A DNA stretch of 64,000 bases from Ascidia mentula (GCA_947561715.1 OX387197.1:25260266-25324265); one strand, 5' to 3'. Counted from the stretch's first letter, positions 44,574 through 57,099 are shown. The notes: generated by a model not told the origin, from the sequence alone. A program made the numbers and translations.

Positions 44574-44640
44574 GGGGAAACCCCAGGGGCTTGACCTGGG
44601 GCAACTTTAGATTCACCAAGGATTCAAAGTCGCAGACAGG
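44574..44640 (+). promoter_or_regulatory. Shared upstream element (type 2) with GGGGAAACCCC core
   Basis: GGGGAAACCCC at 44574-44584 is followed by AGGGGCTTGACCTGGGGCAA and CTTTAGATTCACC. It lies about 320 nt before the ATG of the 44.9-kb gene. The equivalent element lies at 59655 before the beta gene at 60.0 kb and, more diverged, before most other copies. Fits GGGRNWYYCC; regulatory role inferred. Confidence 0.4.
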
Positions 44641-44900
44641 AACCGTTTCACTTGATGCTCGTCAGCAACACTGCAACGGTTTAAGTTTTAATGAGACGGC
44701 GTTGATGGTTTTCTTGATCGTTTCATACAGCAGAAGGATTGCAGATTGGTTAACAAAGTTTTTCAAATCTGGTGGTTTACTGGGTTTATTTTGGTTTATA
44801 GCAGCAACAACCATAAGCAACTTTCATACTTAATTATTTTGTTTGAATACTTTTACAGCTTACTGCAATTAAGGCAAAAACTGCATCAAAAGGCGACGTG

Positions 44901-45855
44901 ATGGTGGCATGTTTGAATATAACCCTTCTAGTTGTGTCTATTGGGTTTGGTATTGCACAGTTTGTTGTGGCAAATTGGTATCATGCCTGCAAGGAAATTG
45001 AATCGTAAGTGCATTTTTTGAATACTTAAAATGATTGGGGCTTGGAGTGGTGATGTCCAAAAATTCCAAATACCTCAAATCTTTCCTAATCCTTTCCACT
45101 GTATTGACAGACTAACTGTCAATTATCTGTGCATAGAAGTGCATACAAAGTTCTGACGTCACAATGTTGCAGATAAAGATTGGCGAAGATGCATTGGTCT
45201 AGATAGGAGTTCTTAAAAAAAACCATAAATACGTTTTGAGTATAACATTAAAGCGAAAACGTTGACACTTAACGGAAAACTAGCGCTGTATTGTAACGTC
45301 ACACCAATTGATGGCGCGAAATCAGAACCATGAAAAAGGGTTGCTTTTAAAAGAGTTTAAAAACCACCTACTTATGCAATTGAATTGTTTCTGAGGTATC
45401 ACATGGCAACGCACCCTTGTTATTTTCAGGTGCGCGAAAAGTGGCGACATTTGCTGTTGGTGGGTCTCCTGTGCGGCTTTAGTCGGTGTCATTTCGGACG
45501 GATTGGCTTGCTGGCAAATCTTTCAAGTTATTATAAATGGAAAAGTCATTGACAAAAAGTGGATGGTTATTTCAGCCGTAATTAACATTATCGAAGGTGA
45601 GGATAATTTAAATAGTTTCGCTGCTTTTCTGTTTTCAACTAAATTTTAGACGAAACACAACAATTTACCAAAATCCTTTTAGATTGTATCACACTTGGTG
45701 TTGATTCCGAAAGGAAGGCAACTGATGACATTTTTTGGTATTACATGAAGCATTTCACTTATTCCATCATCTTCATTATCTGTCTCGTTATAGCCGTGTG
45801 TTGCAACAAAACAAATGATGTACCTTTATACAAAAAAGTCAAAAACACTGATTAG
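44901..45855 (+). CDS. Alpha-family small tetraspan-like membrane protein (147 aa)
   Basis: Unrecognised family. Exons 44901-45004, 45430-45596 and 45683-45855. Exon 1: MVACLNITLLVVSIGFGIAQ, then VVANWYHACKEIES at the phase-2 junction. Exon 2: CCWWVSC opens a membrane segment carrying Asp58 in GVISD, then CWQIFQVIING, then KKWMVISAVINIIEG. Exon 3: DCITLGVDSERK, then WYYMKHF and a fourth membrane segment (SIIFIICLVIAVCC, about residues 117-132), and a short basic tail. The closest relative is the copy at 61.7 kb, which lacks exon 1. Frame and splice sites are intact. Confidence 0.78.
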
Positions 45856-46127
45856 TTGGAATGATTTATAGCGAATCCATAAAAGCTTTCAATGTCATTT
45901 ATTGTTTTAAACCATAGTGTAGAAACTGAAAAAGTTATGTGCACAAACTGACAATGTGTGTTTTAAATGCTGTTTTCAACGAAAAAAAATTTACATAATT
46001 AAGATATTGAACTTCGGGTGGCCCAAGCAATTGCACAATAAGAGTGAAAACACCTGTGTGAATGTAATATTGTGCACATAAATAATGTATTGCATTTTTG
46101 TCTATAAACCTGTTTCCAATGTTTTAG

Positions 46128-46334
46128 AAAAATGGTAATAAAAGTACCGACCGACGGTTTGTAAAGATTCTCGAGATATTTATTAACGTTAGCAGAAAAG
46201 CAAACATTCATAAAGATATCTTTTCCACTGGTGTATGCAGCACACTTGGCAAAAACAATTCAGAAATCGCAACTAACTCCGCATTAAAGGCAGCATATGC
46301 AACTGCAGGTCGCGCTTTATTGAATTTCGTGTGA
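46128..46334 (+). CDS. Possible 68-aa exon, function unknown
   Basis: After a pyrimidine-rich CCAATGTTTTAG acceptor an open frame encodes a basic stretch (STDRRFVKILEIFINVSRKA, then NIHKDIFSTGVC) and continues to a TGA at 46332. A related open copy is at 62357-62530 and a frameshifted one at 36641. It starts in phase 0, so it does not continue the alpha gene just upstream, whose exon 3 already ends in a stop. It could be an exon of another transcript or chance. Confidence 0.3.
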   Translation, partial: KNGNKSTDRRFVKILEIFINVSRKANIHKDIFSTGVCSTLGKNNSEIATNSALKAAYATAGRALLNFV

Positions 46335-46961
46335 CTTGGGGACCTGACGTCACGCCCCATTGAACCGCGTCTTGTGTTGAGGCCACGTGACGTGGTACAT
46401 GAACCATTTGAAGTGAAGTGCGTTGTTTGGCGGCGCCATCGAATCCTGGTAACATGTTGCCGTGTAAGTGAGAATCTGAACACTACATAACAGCAAGAGT
46501 GGTAAACACCATCATTTTACATAAAGTTTGAATGTAGATTATATGCCCACATCTCACAGTAAAAACTATGCTTATTCATGTGTGGCGGCAAGCGTGACGA
46601 AACTATCAGTTTGCTTTGCAGAGAACACATCTTCTTTTAAATATTAGCAATTGACGAACTGTATAGTACACGTGAATTCGTTCCATGAGTTATGCAAACC
46701 GATATGGACTGATTGGTGAACAAAACTACGTTTTATTAAGATTTAATGTGCAATGTTCGAAAAGTTGTTCGCCCATCTTTAAATACTATTACGCTGGTAA
46801 TGCAGCAATCCACGACATCAAATCTAACATATATACATATATCACGTGTGTATAACAAGTATTTTCTAAGTTATGTGATTTACGTATAAGCACGTGTTTG
46901 TTTTGTAAAGTATGTTGTAAGTGAGATCGGCGTGACCACATTGGTGTATATTGTGCAAACA
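46335..46961. other. Array spacer
   Basis: Starts with the CRE-like arm ACCTGACGTCACGCCCC (about 46339), then a diverged copy of the 37.2-38.0 kb block with the middle deleted. No gene seen. Confidence 0.5.
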
Positions 46962-48600
46962 TATATAAAGAGTGTTGTTGCCCAAGTTTGTCGTAAATTC
47001 ATGGTAATGTGCACATCATAGCATATCAAAAGTATTAAACCGATGTGAAGCCATGGCTTTAACCTTTTTTCGTGGCTGGTCGCGCTTCATTGAATAACTT
47101 TTGACTCAAGGTCCTGGCGTTGAACGCAGTCATTTGATCAGGACAAGCCATGGCAACAAACCAAGCATGTAGATTTAACTTACCCACGTTCAACTTCAAG
47201 CAACGATGGTGATGTCTACAATTGGGCACACCATACCTTATGTCAGAATTTTAATTACAATTGATATGTTGCCACTCCTGGTACCTAATGTACTGTCCAG
47301 ATATTAACCAGACTGTTAAGTCTTAAAACCTCAAACTTACATTCACTATAACATTTTTCCAGGATTCGATGGCGTCGCCAACCAACACAGCCCACGTACC
47401 GCTGATGTTTGGGTGCTAGTGTTATTTCGCAGAGAGAGATATAGGTGTCGAAACTTGTAATGTCAAAACAAACATTATAGATTTTACTGCATACACTTGA
47501 TTATTGTGACGGAAAACACGTTTGCTCGGTTTGTTTTGCGCAACATCGCAAACACAAGCTCCCACAAAAGTCGGAGTAGGCCGAAACAATTAAACGCAAT
47601 CGAGCGTGAGCCCCATTTCTGTGAGTGAAATATAGTGCGCGTTGCAAAACGACTGACAACCACAAAAATCATAACAATAATGGCGAAACCCCCTTAAGTT
47701 TCTTTTACAAACCTCTGGGGATTTACGTAATAAATCAGCAAAGTTTTATTTATGAGGATTTTCCCCTTTAAAATTTTAGGGTAATTCCCGACTGGTACAC
47801 TTGGTGAAACTTGAGACTTGCCCTCGACACAAAGCCGCAAAAGTTGAGCAGCAGAGAAGCAGTGATGTTTTGCAGGGTTTATACAAGTACATAATCAGTA
47901 CCGTTTCATTTTCTTCTAATTGTTGAAGATTTATTAGAGTACATAAATATTTATGAAACTATTCGAGATTTTGTAAATATGTAGTGTTTCCATAATTCCA
48001 TAGGTTTTTTGTCGCACACGATCCCACAGCATTGTAACGCATGGAATCAAAAAAAATGTGCGGATGTTCCTTGTGCTCTCTTTACGTTGTTGTCATCAGC
48101 TGATATCTGCCACCAGGTTTGAGCAAAAATCTTTGTAAAAACACATCTAGTGTTATGGCATAATGTGATGTCGACGTTTCTTTGAACGACAGCAAAATAA
48201 TTTATAGCAAACTAAAGTGAGCGCAAAAAGGCGATTTTTTTGTTTTAACCACCAAGAAGCATCGGATTGCCGTGAAACATTTGCAAGCAAAATAGCAATG
48301 AATTGCAAATTCCCTGAAAATTTGTGGGGAAAACCCCAGGGGCTTGAACTAGGTAAAATTTATGACGTCTACGGTGCAAAGCAAGGTAGAAAACAGGAAC
48401 TGTTTTGCAGGATGTTAGCAGCACCGCTTCACTGCAATGCAGTGAATTAAAGGTATTTCCTACCAACTGCAGTTGCATTTATTCCTCGTGTGCCATCATG
48501 GCTGATATAGCATCTGCCAACTCAGTCATAGCGAACTGTATATAAAGTTTTTACAGGTTCTTGTAACTAAAAAAAAACTGTTTCAACTTAAAGTGACGTC

Positions 48601-48672
48601 ATGATATGTTTAAAGTTTCTGTTACTTTTGTCGACTTTGTTTGCCATTGCACAATTTAATTTCCAGCATTAG
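48601..48672 (+). pseudogene. Relic of alpha exon 1 (copy d)
   Basis: ATG ATA TGT, then a Leu-rich segment, FAIAQFNFQH and TAG; no donor. Same relic as at 21247 and 24188. Confidence 0.6.
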
Positions 48673-49032
48673 GGCAACTAAATAACTTTTGTTTCGCTCT
48701 TTGCAGAAAATTTGTCATCAACAGTGATGTTTTGTTTAAAATATCGACTTTGAAAAAAGGTTTAAACTAAGTGTATTATTACAACTGACGTGACAAGATG
48801 TTAATGCAACAACATGTTCTGTCCATACGACATGACGTATTTTTATAGCTGCTGTTTATATTATATATTAAATCCGACCAAACGAGTCTTAGCCAATTCG
48901 TAAAAATAGTGATAATATTTTTCTACGATTTAGTGTACGATTAGGCTAATTAAAAACTGTTTTATGTTTGTAGTAGTAAATATTGAAAAGTATTTCTGCT
49001 CTGCAATTTAACTGTTCAAAAGGATTTTCATC

Positions 49033-49660
49033 ATGTGCTTCAAAAACTGCTATGCTAAATTTGCATCTATGTTATCCAACTTTCTCGTGCTGATACATTG
49101 TTTTGTAACCTGTGGTTTACATCTTTCGGGACACAAGTATGTAATTTGTAAAATGTTTCTATGTATCGACTTGCTGAATTGCTGGTGCTAGTCTCTGTCG
49201 TCAAGCAACCTTTAATGTTTGGGACATTGCTGTTTATAATACGTACTTTATGCAATTTCGTAAACTTGCGCATAGAACACATTGTGCAATTTTAACCAGT
49301 TTTTTTTTGTAGTTCGTATGTAACTGAATGGTGTTGCGTGAGACTCAATGGTTTATTAATTGTTGGCATGATGGTTTCTTTCAAAGCTGTTGAGAGTCGT
49401 AATGAATATATAATGATTTTTTCGGCAGTGATGAAATTTCTTGAAGGTATATTGTCTGTTTCCTCGTTCCTTTTTGACGGCAATAAATTGATGCGCTTTA
49501 TTTCTACTCAACATGTTTATGTGCGTGGTATCTGCACCCGTCGCCCAGTGATATTTGGAAACACTTCATTACTCCAATAATATGCATTGTTGCTCAAGCA
49601 TTGGTTCCATACTGCCACGGACCACTGCCCGTGTGGTCGCAATTTGCATCAGAGTGTTAA
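49033..49660 (+). pseudogene. Beta-family copy with lost exon 3 acceptor
   Basis: Exons 1 (49033-49136) and 2 (49313-49446) are intact in frame (MCFKNCYAKF, EWCCVRLNG, MKFLEG). At the start of exon 3 (49515) the sequence reads CTCAACATGTTTATG where paralogs have CTCAACAGGTTTATG, so the acceptor AG is gone. The exon 3 frame itself is perfect to TAA at 49658 (AWYLHPSPSD, WKHFITPII, ASEC). I see no nearby replacement AG. Either exon 3 is skipped or translation is truncated in the intron, so it is probably non-functional. Confidence 0.7.
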
Positions 49661-51519
49661 ATTACTCCAATTTGTCTTCTTTTGAACGTTAAAATAAATT
49701 CTATCTCTTCAACGATTAAAATTATTTTGTACGGTAAAAACACATATTGTCATTTGTTTTGGTTCGAAGACAAATTTGGTCAAAACTTGATTCAATACAG
49801 CACACGTTTACCCTAACCCAGTGTTTTCAACCCTACCGTGATGCTAAAAGTTTACAAATATTATCTTTGTAAAACATATATAAAGAGTGTTGTTGCCCTC
49901 GTAAGTTTGTCGCAAATTCATGGTAATGTGCACATCATAGCATATCAAAAGTATTAAACCGAAGTGAAGCTATGGCTTTAACCTTTTTTTCGTGGCTGGT
50001 CGCGCTTCATTGAATAACTTTTGACTCAAGGTCCTGGCGTTGAACGCAGTCGTGTGATCAGGACAAGCCATGGCAACAAACCAAGCAGATTTAACTTACC
50101 CACGTTCAACTTCAAGTAACGATGGTGATATCTACAATTAGGCACACCATACCTTATGTCAGAACTTTAATTACAATTGATATGTTGCCACTCCTGGTAC
50201 CTAATATACTGTTCAGATATTAACCAGACTGTTAAGTCTTAAAACTTCAAACTTACATTCACTGTAACATTTTACCAGGATTCGATGGCGCCGCCAACCA
50301 ACAAAGCCTATGTACAGCTGATATTTGGGTGCTAGAGTTATTTCGCAGAGAGAGATTTAGGTGTCGAAACTTGTATGTCAAAACAAACATTATAGATTTT
50401 ACTGCATACACTTGATTATTGTGACGGAAAACACGTTTGCTCGGTTTGTTTTGCGCAACATCGCAAATACAAGTTCCCACAAAAGTCGGAGTAGGCCGAC
50501 ACAACTAAACGCAGTCGAGCGTGAGCCCCATTTCTGTGAGTGAAATATAGTGCGCGTTGCAAAACGACTGACAACCACAAAAATCATAACAATAATGGCG
50601 AAACCCTCTTAAGTTTCTTTTACAAACCTCTGGGCATTTACGTCATAAATCAGCAAAGTTTTATTTATGAGGATTTTCCCCCTTGAAACTTTAGGGTAAT
50701 TCCCGACTGGTAGACTTAGGTGAAACTTGAGACTTGCCCTCGACACAAAGCCGCAAAAGTGGAGCAGCAGAGAAGCAGTGATGTTTTGCAGGGTTTATAC
50801 AAGTACATAATCAGTACCGTTTCATTTTCTTCTAATTGTTGAAGATTTATTAGAGCACATAAATATTTATGAAACTTTAACTTTTCGAGATTTTTTAAAT
50901 AAGTAGTGTTTCCATAATTCCATAGGTTTCTTGCCGCACACGATCCCAAAGCATTGTAACGCATGAAATCAAAAAAAATCTGCGGATGTTCCTTGTGTTT
51001 TCTTTACCTTTTTGTCTTCAGCTGATATCTGCCACCAGCTTTAAGCAAACATCTTTGTAAAACCGCAACTAGTGTTTTGGCATGATGTGATATCGACGTT
51101 TCTTTAAACGACAGCAAAATAATTTTTAGCAAACTAAAGTGAGCGCAAAAAGGTGATTTTTTTTGTTTCAACCGCCAAATATCATCGGATTGCCGTGAAC
51201 GATTTGCAAGCAAAATAGCAATGAATTTTCCCTGAAAATTTGTGGGGGAAAACCCAGGGGCTTGAACTAGGTAAAATTTATGGCGTCTATGGTGCAAAGC
51301 AAAGTGGAAAACAGGAACTGTTTTGCAGGATGTTAGCTGCACCGCTTCACTGCAATGCAGTAGATTAGAGGTATTTCCTACTAACTGCAGTTGCTTTTAT
51401 TCATCGTTTGCCAACATGGCTGATATAGCATCTGCCAACTCAGTCATAGCAAAATGTTTGTAAAGTTTTTACAGGTTCTTGTAACTAAGGACAATACTAT
51501 TGCAACTGAAAGTGACGTC

Positions 51520-51591
51520 AAGATATGTTTAAAGTTTCTGTTACTTTTGTCGGCGTTGTTTGCCATTGCACAATTTAACTTCCAGTATTAG
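51520..51591 (+). pseudogene. Relic of alpha exon 1 (copy e)
   Basis: As the other relics, but the ATG has become AAG; ends at TAG. Confidence 0.6.
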
Positions 51592-51952
51592 GGCAACTAA
51601 ATAACTTTTGTTTCGCCCTTTGCATAAAGTTTTGTCACCAACAGTGATGTTTTGTTTAAAATATCGACAAGAGGTTTTTTGCAACTGACGTTACAAGATG
51701 TTAATGTAACAACATGTTCTGTCCCTACGACATAACGTATTTTTACAGCTGCTCTATTACGTATTAATTCCGACAGAATGAGTCTTAGCCATTTAGTAAA
51801 AACAGTGATAATATTTATTTTCATTGCATGGGTTTGTCATAAATATAGTAGCCTATACGATTAGGCTAATTAAAAACTGTTTTATATTTGAAGTAGTAAA
51901 TATTGAAAAGTATTGTTGTTCTGCAATTTAGCTGTTCAAAAGGATCTTCATT

Positions 51953-52627
51953 ATGTGCTTCAAAAACTGCTGTGCTCAACTTGCAACTATGTTAACCTAC
52001 TTTCTCGTGCTGATACATTTTATCGTAACCCATGGTTTACATGTTTCGGGACACAAGTATGCAATTTGTAAAATGCAGAATTGCTGGTGCTAGTCTCTGT
52101 GATATTCGTAAAGCAACATTTAATATTTGAGAACGTTTCGAACACTAACTGGGTTCATCATCAGTACTACAATATTTGAGACATTGATGTTTATCATACG
52201 TACTTTATGTAATTTCGTAAACTTGCGCATAGAACACATTGTGCAATTTTAACCAGTTTTTTTGGTAGTTCGAAGGCAACTGAATGGTGTTGTGTGAGAC
52301 TCAATGGTTTATTGCTGGTTGGCGTGGTGGTTTCTTTGAAAGCTGTTAAGAGTCGTAATGAAGAGGCAATGTTTTTTCGGCAGGAATGAAATTTCTTGAA
52401 GGTATCTTGTCTGTTTCGTCGTTCCTTTTTGACGGCAATAAATTGATGCGCTTTATTTCTACTCAACAGGTTTATGTGCTTGGTATCTGCACCCGTCGCC
52501 CAGTGATATTTGGAAACACTTCATTACTCCAATAATATTCATTGTTGCTCTAGCATTGGTTCCATACTGCCACGGACCAAGAAGAGGCCCACCGCCCGTG
52601 TGGTCGCAATTTGCATCAGAGTGTTAA
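51953..52627 (+). pseudogene. Beta-family copy with 1-nt deletion in exon 2
   Basis: Exon equivalents: 51953-52056, 52269-52401 and 52470-52627. Exon 2 is 133 nt instead of 134. The T run in ATGTTTTTTCGG is one T shorter than in the copy at 24.9 kb, so the frame reads FFRQE then TGA. Splice sites and the exon 3 frame (AWYLHPSPSD, KHFITPIIFIV, GPRRGPPPV) are otherwise intact. A single-base loss in a homopolymer could also be a sequencing error, in which case the gene would be functional. Confidence 0.65.
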
Positions 52628-52837
52628 ATTACTCCACTTTGTCTTCTTTTCAACGTTAAAACAAATTTCCTCCCTTCAACGAAAATTATTTTGTACGGTA
52701 AAAACACATATTGTCATTTGTTTTGGTTCGAAGACAAATTTGGTCAAAACTTAATTCAATAGAGCACACGTTTACCCTAACCCAGTGTTTTCAACCCTAC
52801 CGTGATGCTAAAAGTTTACAAATATTATCTTCGTAAA

Positions 52838-53790
52838 ACATATATAAAGAGTGTTGTTGCCCTCGTAAGTTTGTCGTAAATTCATGGTAATGTGCACATC
52901 ATAGCATATCAAAAGTAATAAACCGAAGTGAAGCTTTGGCTTTAACCTTTTTTCGTGGCTGGTCGCGCTTCATTGAATAACTTTTGACTCAAGGTCCTGG
53001 CGTTAAACGCAGTCATGTGATCAGGACAAGCCATGACAACAAACCAAGCAGATTTAACTTACCCACGTTCAACTTCAAGCAACGATGGTGATGTCTACAA
53101 TTGGTCATACCATACCTTATGTCAGAACTTTAATTACAATTGATATGTTGCCACTCCTGGTACCTAATGTACTGTTCAGATATTAACCAGACTGTTAAGT
53201 CTTAAAACTTCAAACTTACATTCACTGTAACATTTTACCAGGATTCGATGTCACCGCCAACCAACACAGCCCGCGTACCGCTGATGTTTGGGTGCTAGAG
53301 TTATTGCGCAGCGAGAGATTTAGGTGTCGAAACTTGTAATGTCAAACAAACATTATAGATTTTACTGCATACACTTGGAAAACACGTTTGCTCGGTTTGT
53401 TTTGCGCAACATCGCAAACACAAGCTCCCATAAAAGTCGGAGTAGGCCGACACAACTAAACGCAGTCGAGCGTGAGCCCCATTTCTGTGAGTGAAATATA
53501 GTGCGCATTGCAAAACGACTGACAACCACAAAAATCATAACAATAATGGCGAAACCCTCTTAAGTTTCTTTTACAAACCTCTGGGCATTTACGTAATAAA
53601 TCAGCAAAGTTTTATTTATGAGGATTTTCACCCTTGAAACTTTAGGGTAATTCCCGACTGGTAGACTTAGGTGAAACTTGAGACTTGCCCTCGACACAAA
53701 GCCGCAAAAGTGGAGTAGCAGAGAAGCAGTGATGTTTTGCAGGGTTTATACAAGTACATAATCAGTACCGTTTCATTTTCTTTTCGGTAA
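52838..53790 (+). repeat. Tandem beta unit 3 (left part)
   Basis: Spacer repeat and type 1 element of the same unit; similarity ends at about 53790, where the sequence changes toward the more diverged beta copy at 54.1 kb. Confidence 0.75.
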
Positions 53791-54083
53791 AGTCAAGATT
53801 TCTTCCTTTACGATTCTATTCGAAGATAATCGATCGACAGTAAGTTTTGCAACATGATGTGCAGAAACATCGGGATATAATAACATTTCCAGTGTAGCGG
53901 ATGGCTAAATTTGTGTGGAATCGACCTAGTAAAAGCAGTGACAGCATTTGCCTTTAATGCGTGATTCGTTGTTTTTGCTGTATATCATCAAGTAAATTCA
54001 ACCTGTTTTACTTTTGTAGTTGTTGATATTGAAAAAAAAGAATTACTTGTGCTGCAATTCATTTGTTCGGAAGGAATTTCACT

Positions 54084-54796
54084 ATGGGCAGAAACTGCTG
54101 TGCTAAATTGGCAACCATGGCAACTGCCTTTTTTGCCGTGGTACATTGTATCGTATCCTGTGGTTTTCATGCTTCGAAACACAAGTATGCGATTGGTAAC
54201 AAATCATGTATTGATGTGTTGAACTGATGATGCCAGTCTCTGTGATAATCCTCAAGTGACATTTAATGTTCGAGTTTGGGACTACTACTTTTATATGTAA
54301 TTTATACGATTCCGTAAGCATACATGTAAACATAGCACTGATGATAAACACAGCGTTGTTCGACACGTAGCTCTATGTCTAGTATACTATAGCTTTGTTC
54401 TAAATTGCATATGACCACATAGTGAAATTTTAACCAGGGTTTGTTTGTAGAGGGAAGGCAACTGAATGGTGCGTTGTTATGGAATCTTCTGTTTATCGAT
54501 ATGTGGCTTGGTTGTTTCTTTGAAAGCTTGTGCAAGTATCGTTGAATCCATTGACGGATATCGTAGGATTGATGACAAAGTAATTGTTCGTTCGGTACTG
54601 GTTAAGGTTCTGGAAGGTATATTGCCTCTTTCATTGTTTCTTTTACCTTTATTAATGTTTTGTGTTTTATTTTATATCAACAGGTTTCTGCTCGTGTTAT
54701 CTGCACCCTTCGTCCACTGATACTTGGAAGCACTTCATTACTCCAATACTATCCATTGTTGCCCAAGCATTGGCTGGATGCTGCTATGAACCATAG
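54084..54796 (+). pseudogene. Diverged beta-family copy with frameshift in exon 2
   Basis: Exon equivalents: 54084-54184 (MGRNCCAKLATM, ending ASKHK), 54451-54616 and 54684-54796 (FCSCYLHPSS, WKHFITPIL, ending CCYEP). Exon 2 starts in the normal frame (KATEW) but the family membrane segment (SICGLVVSLKA) and the end VKVLEG lie in the next frame, consistent with loss of one base near 54470. A TGA just upstream in the second frame rules out a simple alternative acceptor. Probably a pseudogene. Confidence 0.65.
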
Positions 54797-56628
54797 AGAA
54801 GCTTGTTTGTGGAGTCACAACAAAAATCAGTATATCAAACTATTTTGGCTAAATACGCAGACTGTTTTTCATGGAGACCAATTTTGATAACTTTTAATAA
54901 ATATTTTATTCCATGCATTCCTATAAGCCAAAATCCCCCCATCGGAAATGCAGTTTCTGAATAACATATTTATATCAGCAACTAAGCCCAATTAATAAAC
55001 GTTTCAGACTGAAGTATCGAACATCCCTGTTGGAAAATCCCCTACCGATTACAAACGCTAGCCCTTAAAATTATGTTGTATATTCCAAAATTATTGCAAT
55101 ACTGTTGTGAATTTCAAATAATGACATGTTTTATTTGAAGAGAGGTATTTTACAAGCGAAACCGGATTTACATGCTTCCCGGCATCTTCTCGGCAACCGC
55201 CTACGGTTCAAAGCTGTTCGGTTCTCGTCAGTTCACTACATATTTTTACGGCGTAATTAGGCTATCGCGACGGGAAAAATAAAATTATCAAATTACATGA
55301 ACGTATAAGCGTATATTACGCAAACTAGTGTGAAGAATGTTATGTCCCTTGTAAATGTGTCGTTTAGTTATGTTAATGTACGCATTATATTCGCTTATAC
55401 ACCGATACCAATATTACACATCTAAAGAATTGCACTGATGTGAAGCTAGTTGCAGCAGTTAGTTAATGGTTGTTTCAAGTAAAGTAAGGCGAAACGTTTT
55501 AGTTGTAGCCTACCTAACTTTGATTATCCTTTAGAGCACATATTTGTTTGTAAAAAATACCTTCCCGATTTAACAAGTAAGTTGTGTTGGAAAGATTCTA
55601 CAGGTTTTTGCCGCACGCCAACCAAAAGCGGTGTGACGCAATATCACTAATTAACAAATCTGTGTTTTGTGCTCTGTTTTGCGTTCAATCCTACGTTTTC
55701 GTCACCACCACCATCATAACTACGACCAAGTTTTAGCAAACATTTTTGTGAACTGTAATTATGTTTTGATATAATATGAGTTCGACACTTGTTTAAACCT
55801 AAACGCCAGCAAAAGAAGTTATTACAAACCAACGTGAGCACGAAGAGGTTAAATTTTTTTGTTCGGACCCCCAAACAGCATCGGAATGCCGTGAAATGCA
55901 AACAACATCGCAAAAAAAAATTTGTGGGGGAAACCCCTGGGGCTTGACATAGGGTAAAGTTTATTAACGTCTACGTTGCAAAACAAAGTCGAAAACACGA
56001 ACTGTTTTGCAGAATGTTGGTCGGCAACTATGTTTTACTGCATCACAGTGGATAAGAGATATTTGCTACCAACTGCAATTGCATTTGAACCTCGTGTGCA
56101 ATCGTGGCTCTTGTTGTATCGGGCAATTTAGTCATATTGTGCCGTTTTATTTATTTAAGGTTATACAACTTTTACGTTTTTTGCTATCGGAGTAATTTGT
56201 GTAATGTATTAATCGTTTTCTAGCTTTCGAATATCGTGGTAATTTCCAGCAGTAGGGAAACTAAGTAGGCCTAACGTATCAAATATTATAAGTAGGTCCG
56301 AATATTGGTTCATTGTTTGTTGATTATTTTCTCTTATTGAGAGTCTTACTTAATGTAAAAAATAACTAGTTTTGAGAAAAACGATCTAGGGTCTGGGTAA
56401 AGAAGAAGAAAAATCAAAGTGAATTTTACGGATGGATAAACAATAGGGTAATCCCCTACAGACTGCGGTTAGACGAAACTTTAGATTCGATCTAGGCAGA
56501 AAAGGAGACTTGTGCTGCAAGCAGTGATGTTTTGTGGAAATTTAGGCCACACCGTTTCAATATCATGAGATTTTTGTGTGAAAAAATTCGACGAAACCTT
56601 TTTCACAACCAACGTGACAAGATCTTAA
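54797..56628. other. Array spacer with diverged unit remnants
   Basis: Contains a diverged copy of the 20540-21120 kind of spacer at about 55500-56080, including GGGGAAACCCC at 55927-55937, and a diverged type 1 element at about 56440-56530. No intact family exon found. Confidence 0.5.
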
Positions 56629-57002
56629 TGCAAGGTTAATCACATATACTGTGTTGTTATTTGTCGAGGTTAATTATTTGTCGGGGTTAATCACATAAAC
56701 TGTGTTGTTATTTGTCGAGGTTAATTATTTGTCGAGGTTAATCACTTATACTGTGTTGTTATTTGTCGAGGTTAATTATTTGTCGAGGTTAATCACTTAT
56801 TCTGTGTTGTTGTTTGTCGAGGTTAATTATTTGTCGAGGTTAATCACATATACTGTGTTGTTATTTGTCGAGGTTAATTATTTGTCGAGGTTAATCACTT
56901 ATACTGTGTTGTTATTTGTCGAGGTTAATCACATATACTGTGTTGTTATTTGTCGAGGTTAATTATTTGTCGAGGTTAATCACATATACTGTGTTGTTAT
57001 TT
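56629..57002 (+). repeat. 51-bp minisatellite, about 6-7 copies
   Basis: Repeats of TGTCGAGGTTAAT and ACTGTGTTGTTATT with a 51-bp period; one unit is shorter. Because 51 is a multiple of three, one frame stays open through it (LLFVEVNYLSRLITYTV repeated). The unit derives from single-copy sequence in the array leader at about 33017-33050, so the open frame is most likely incidental. Confidence 0.85.
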
Positions 57003-57099
57003 GCGGCGTAATATGTTGTGTTAAAAGAGCGGATTTATGGCCTTGACACCTATTGTTAGCGGAACGCCTTTGTGGGAAATACCCTTTAAAATATTGTAG

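Larger units (their letters stand above)
46962..49875 (+). repeat. Tandem beta unit 1 (about 2.9 kb)
   Basis: The order is 700-bp spacer repeat (46962-47720), type 1 element (about 47770-47880), type 2 element (about 48325-48420), alpha exon-1 relic (48601), beta gene copy (49033). The same order repeats from 49876 and partly from 52838, with offsets of 2914 and 2962 nt. Confidence 0.85.
49876..52837 (+). repeat. Tandem beta unit 2 (about 2.96 kb)
   Basis: Second copy of the 46962 unit: spacer repeat 49876-50640, type 1 element about 50690-50790, type 2 element about 51245-51350, relic at 51520, beta copy at 51953. Confidence 0.85.

Noticed and set aside
56702-56962. 86-codon open frame with a 17-residue repeat
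   Set aside because: It is the translation of a 51-bp minisatellite; the frame stays open only because the period is a multiple of three.
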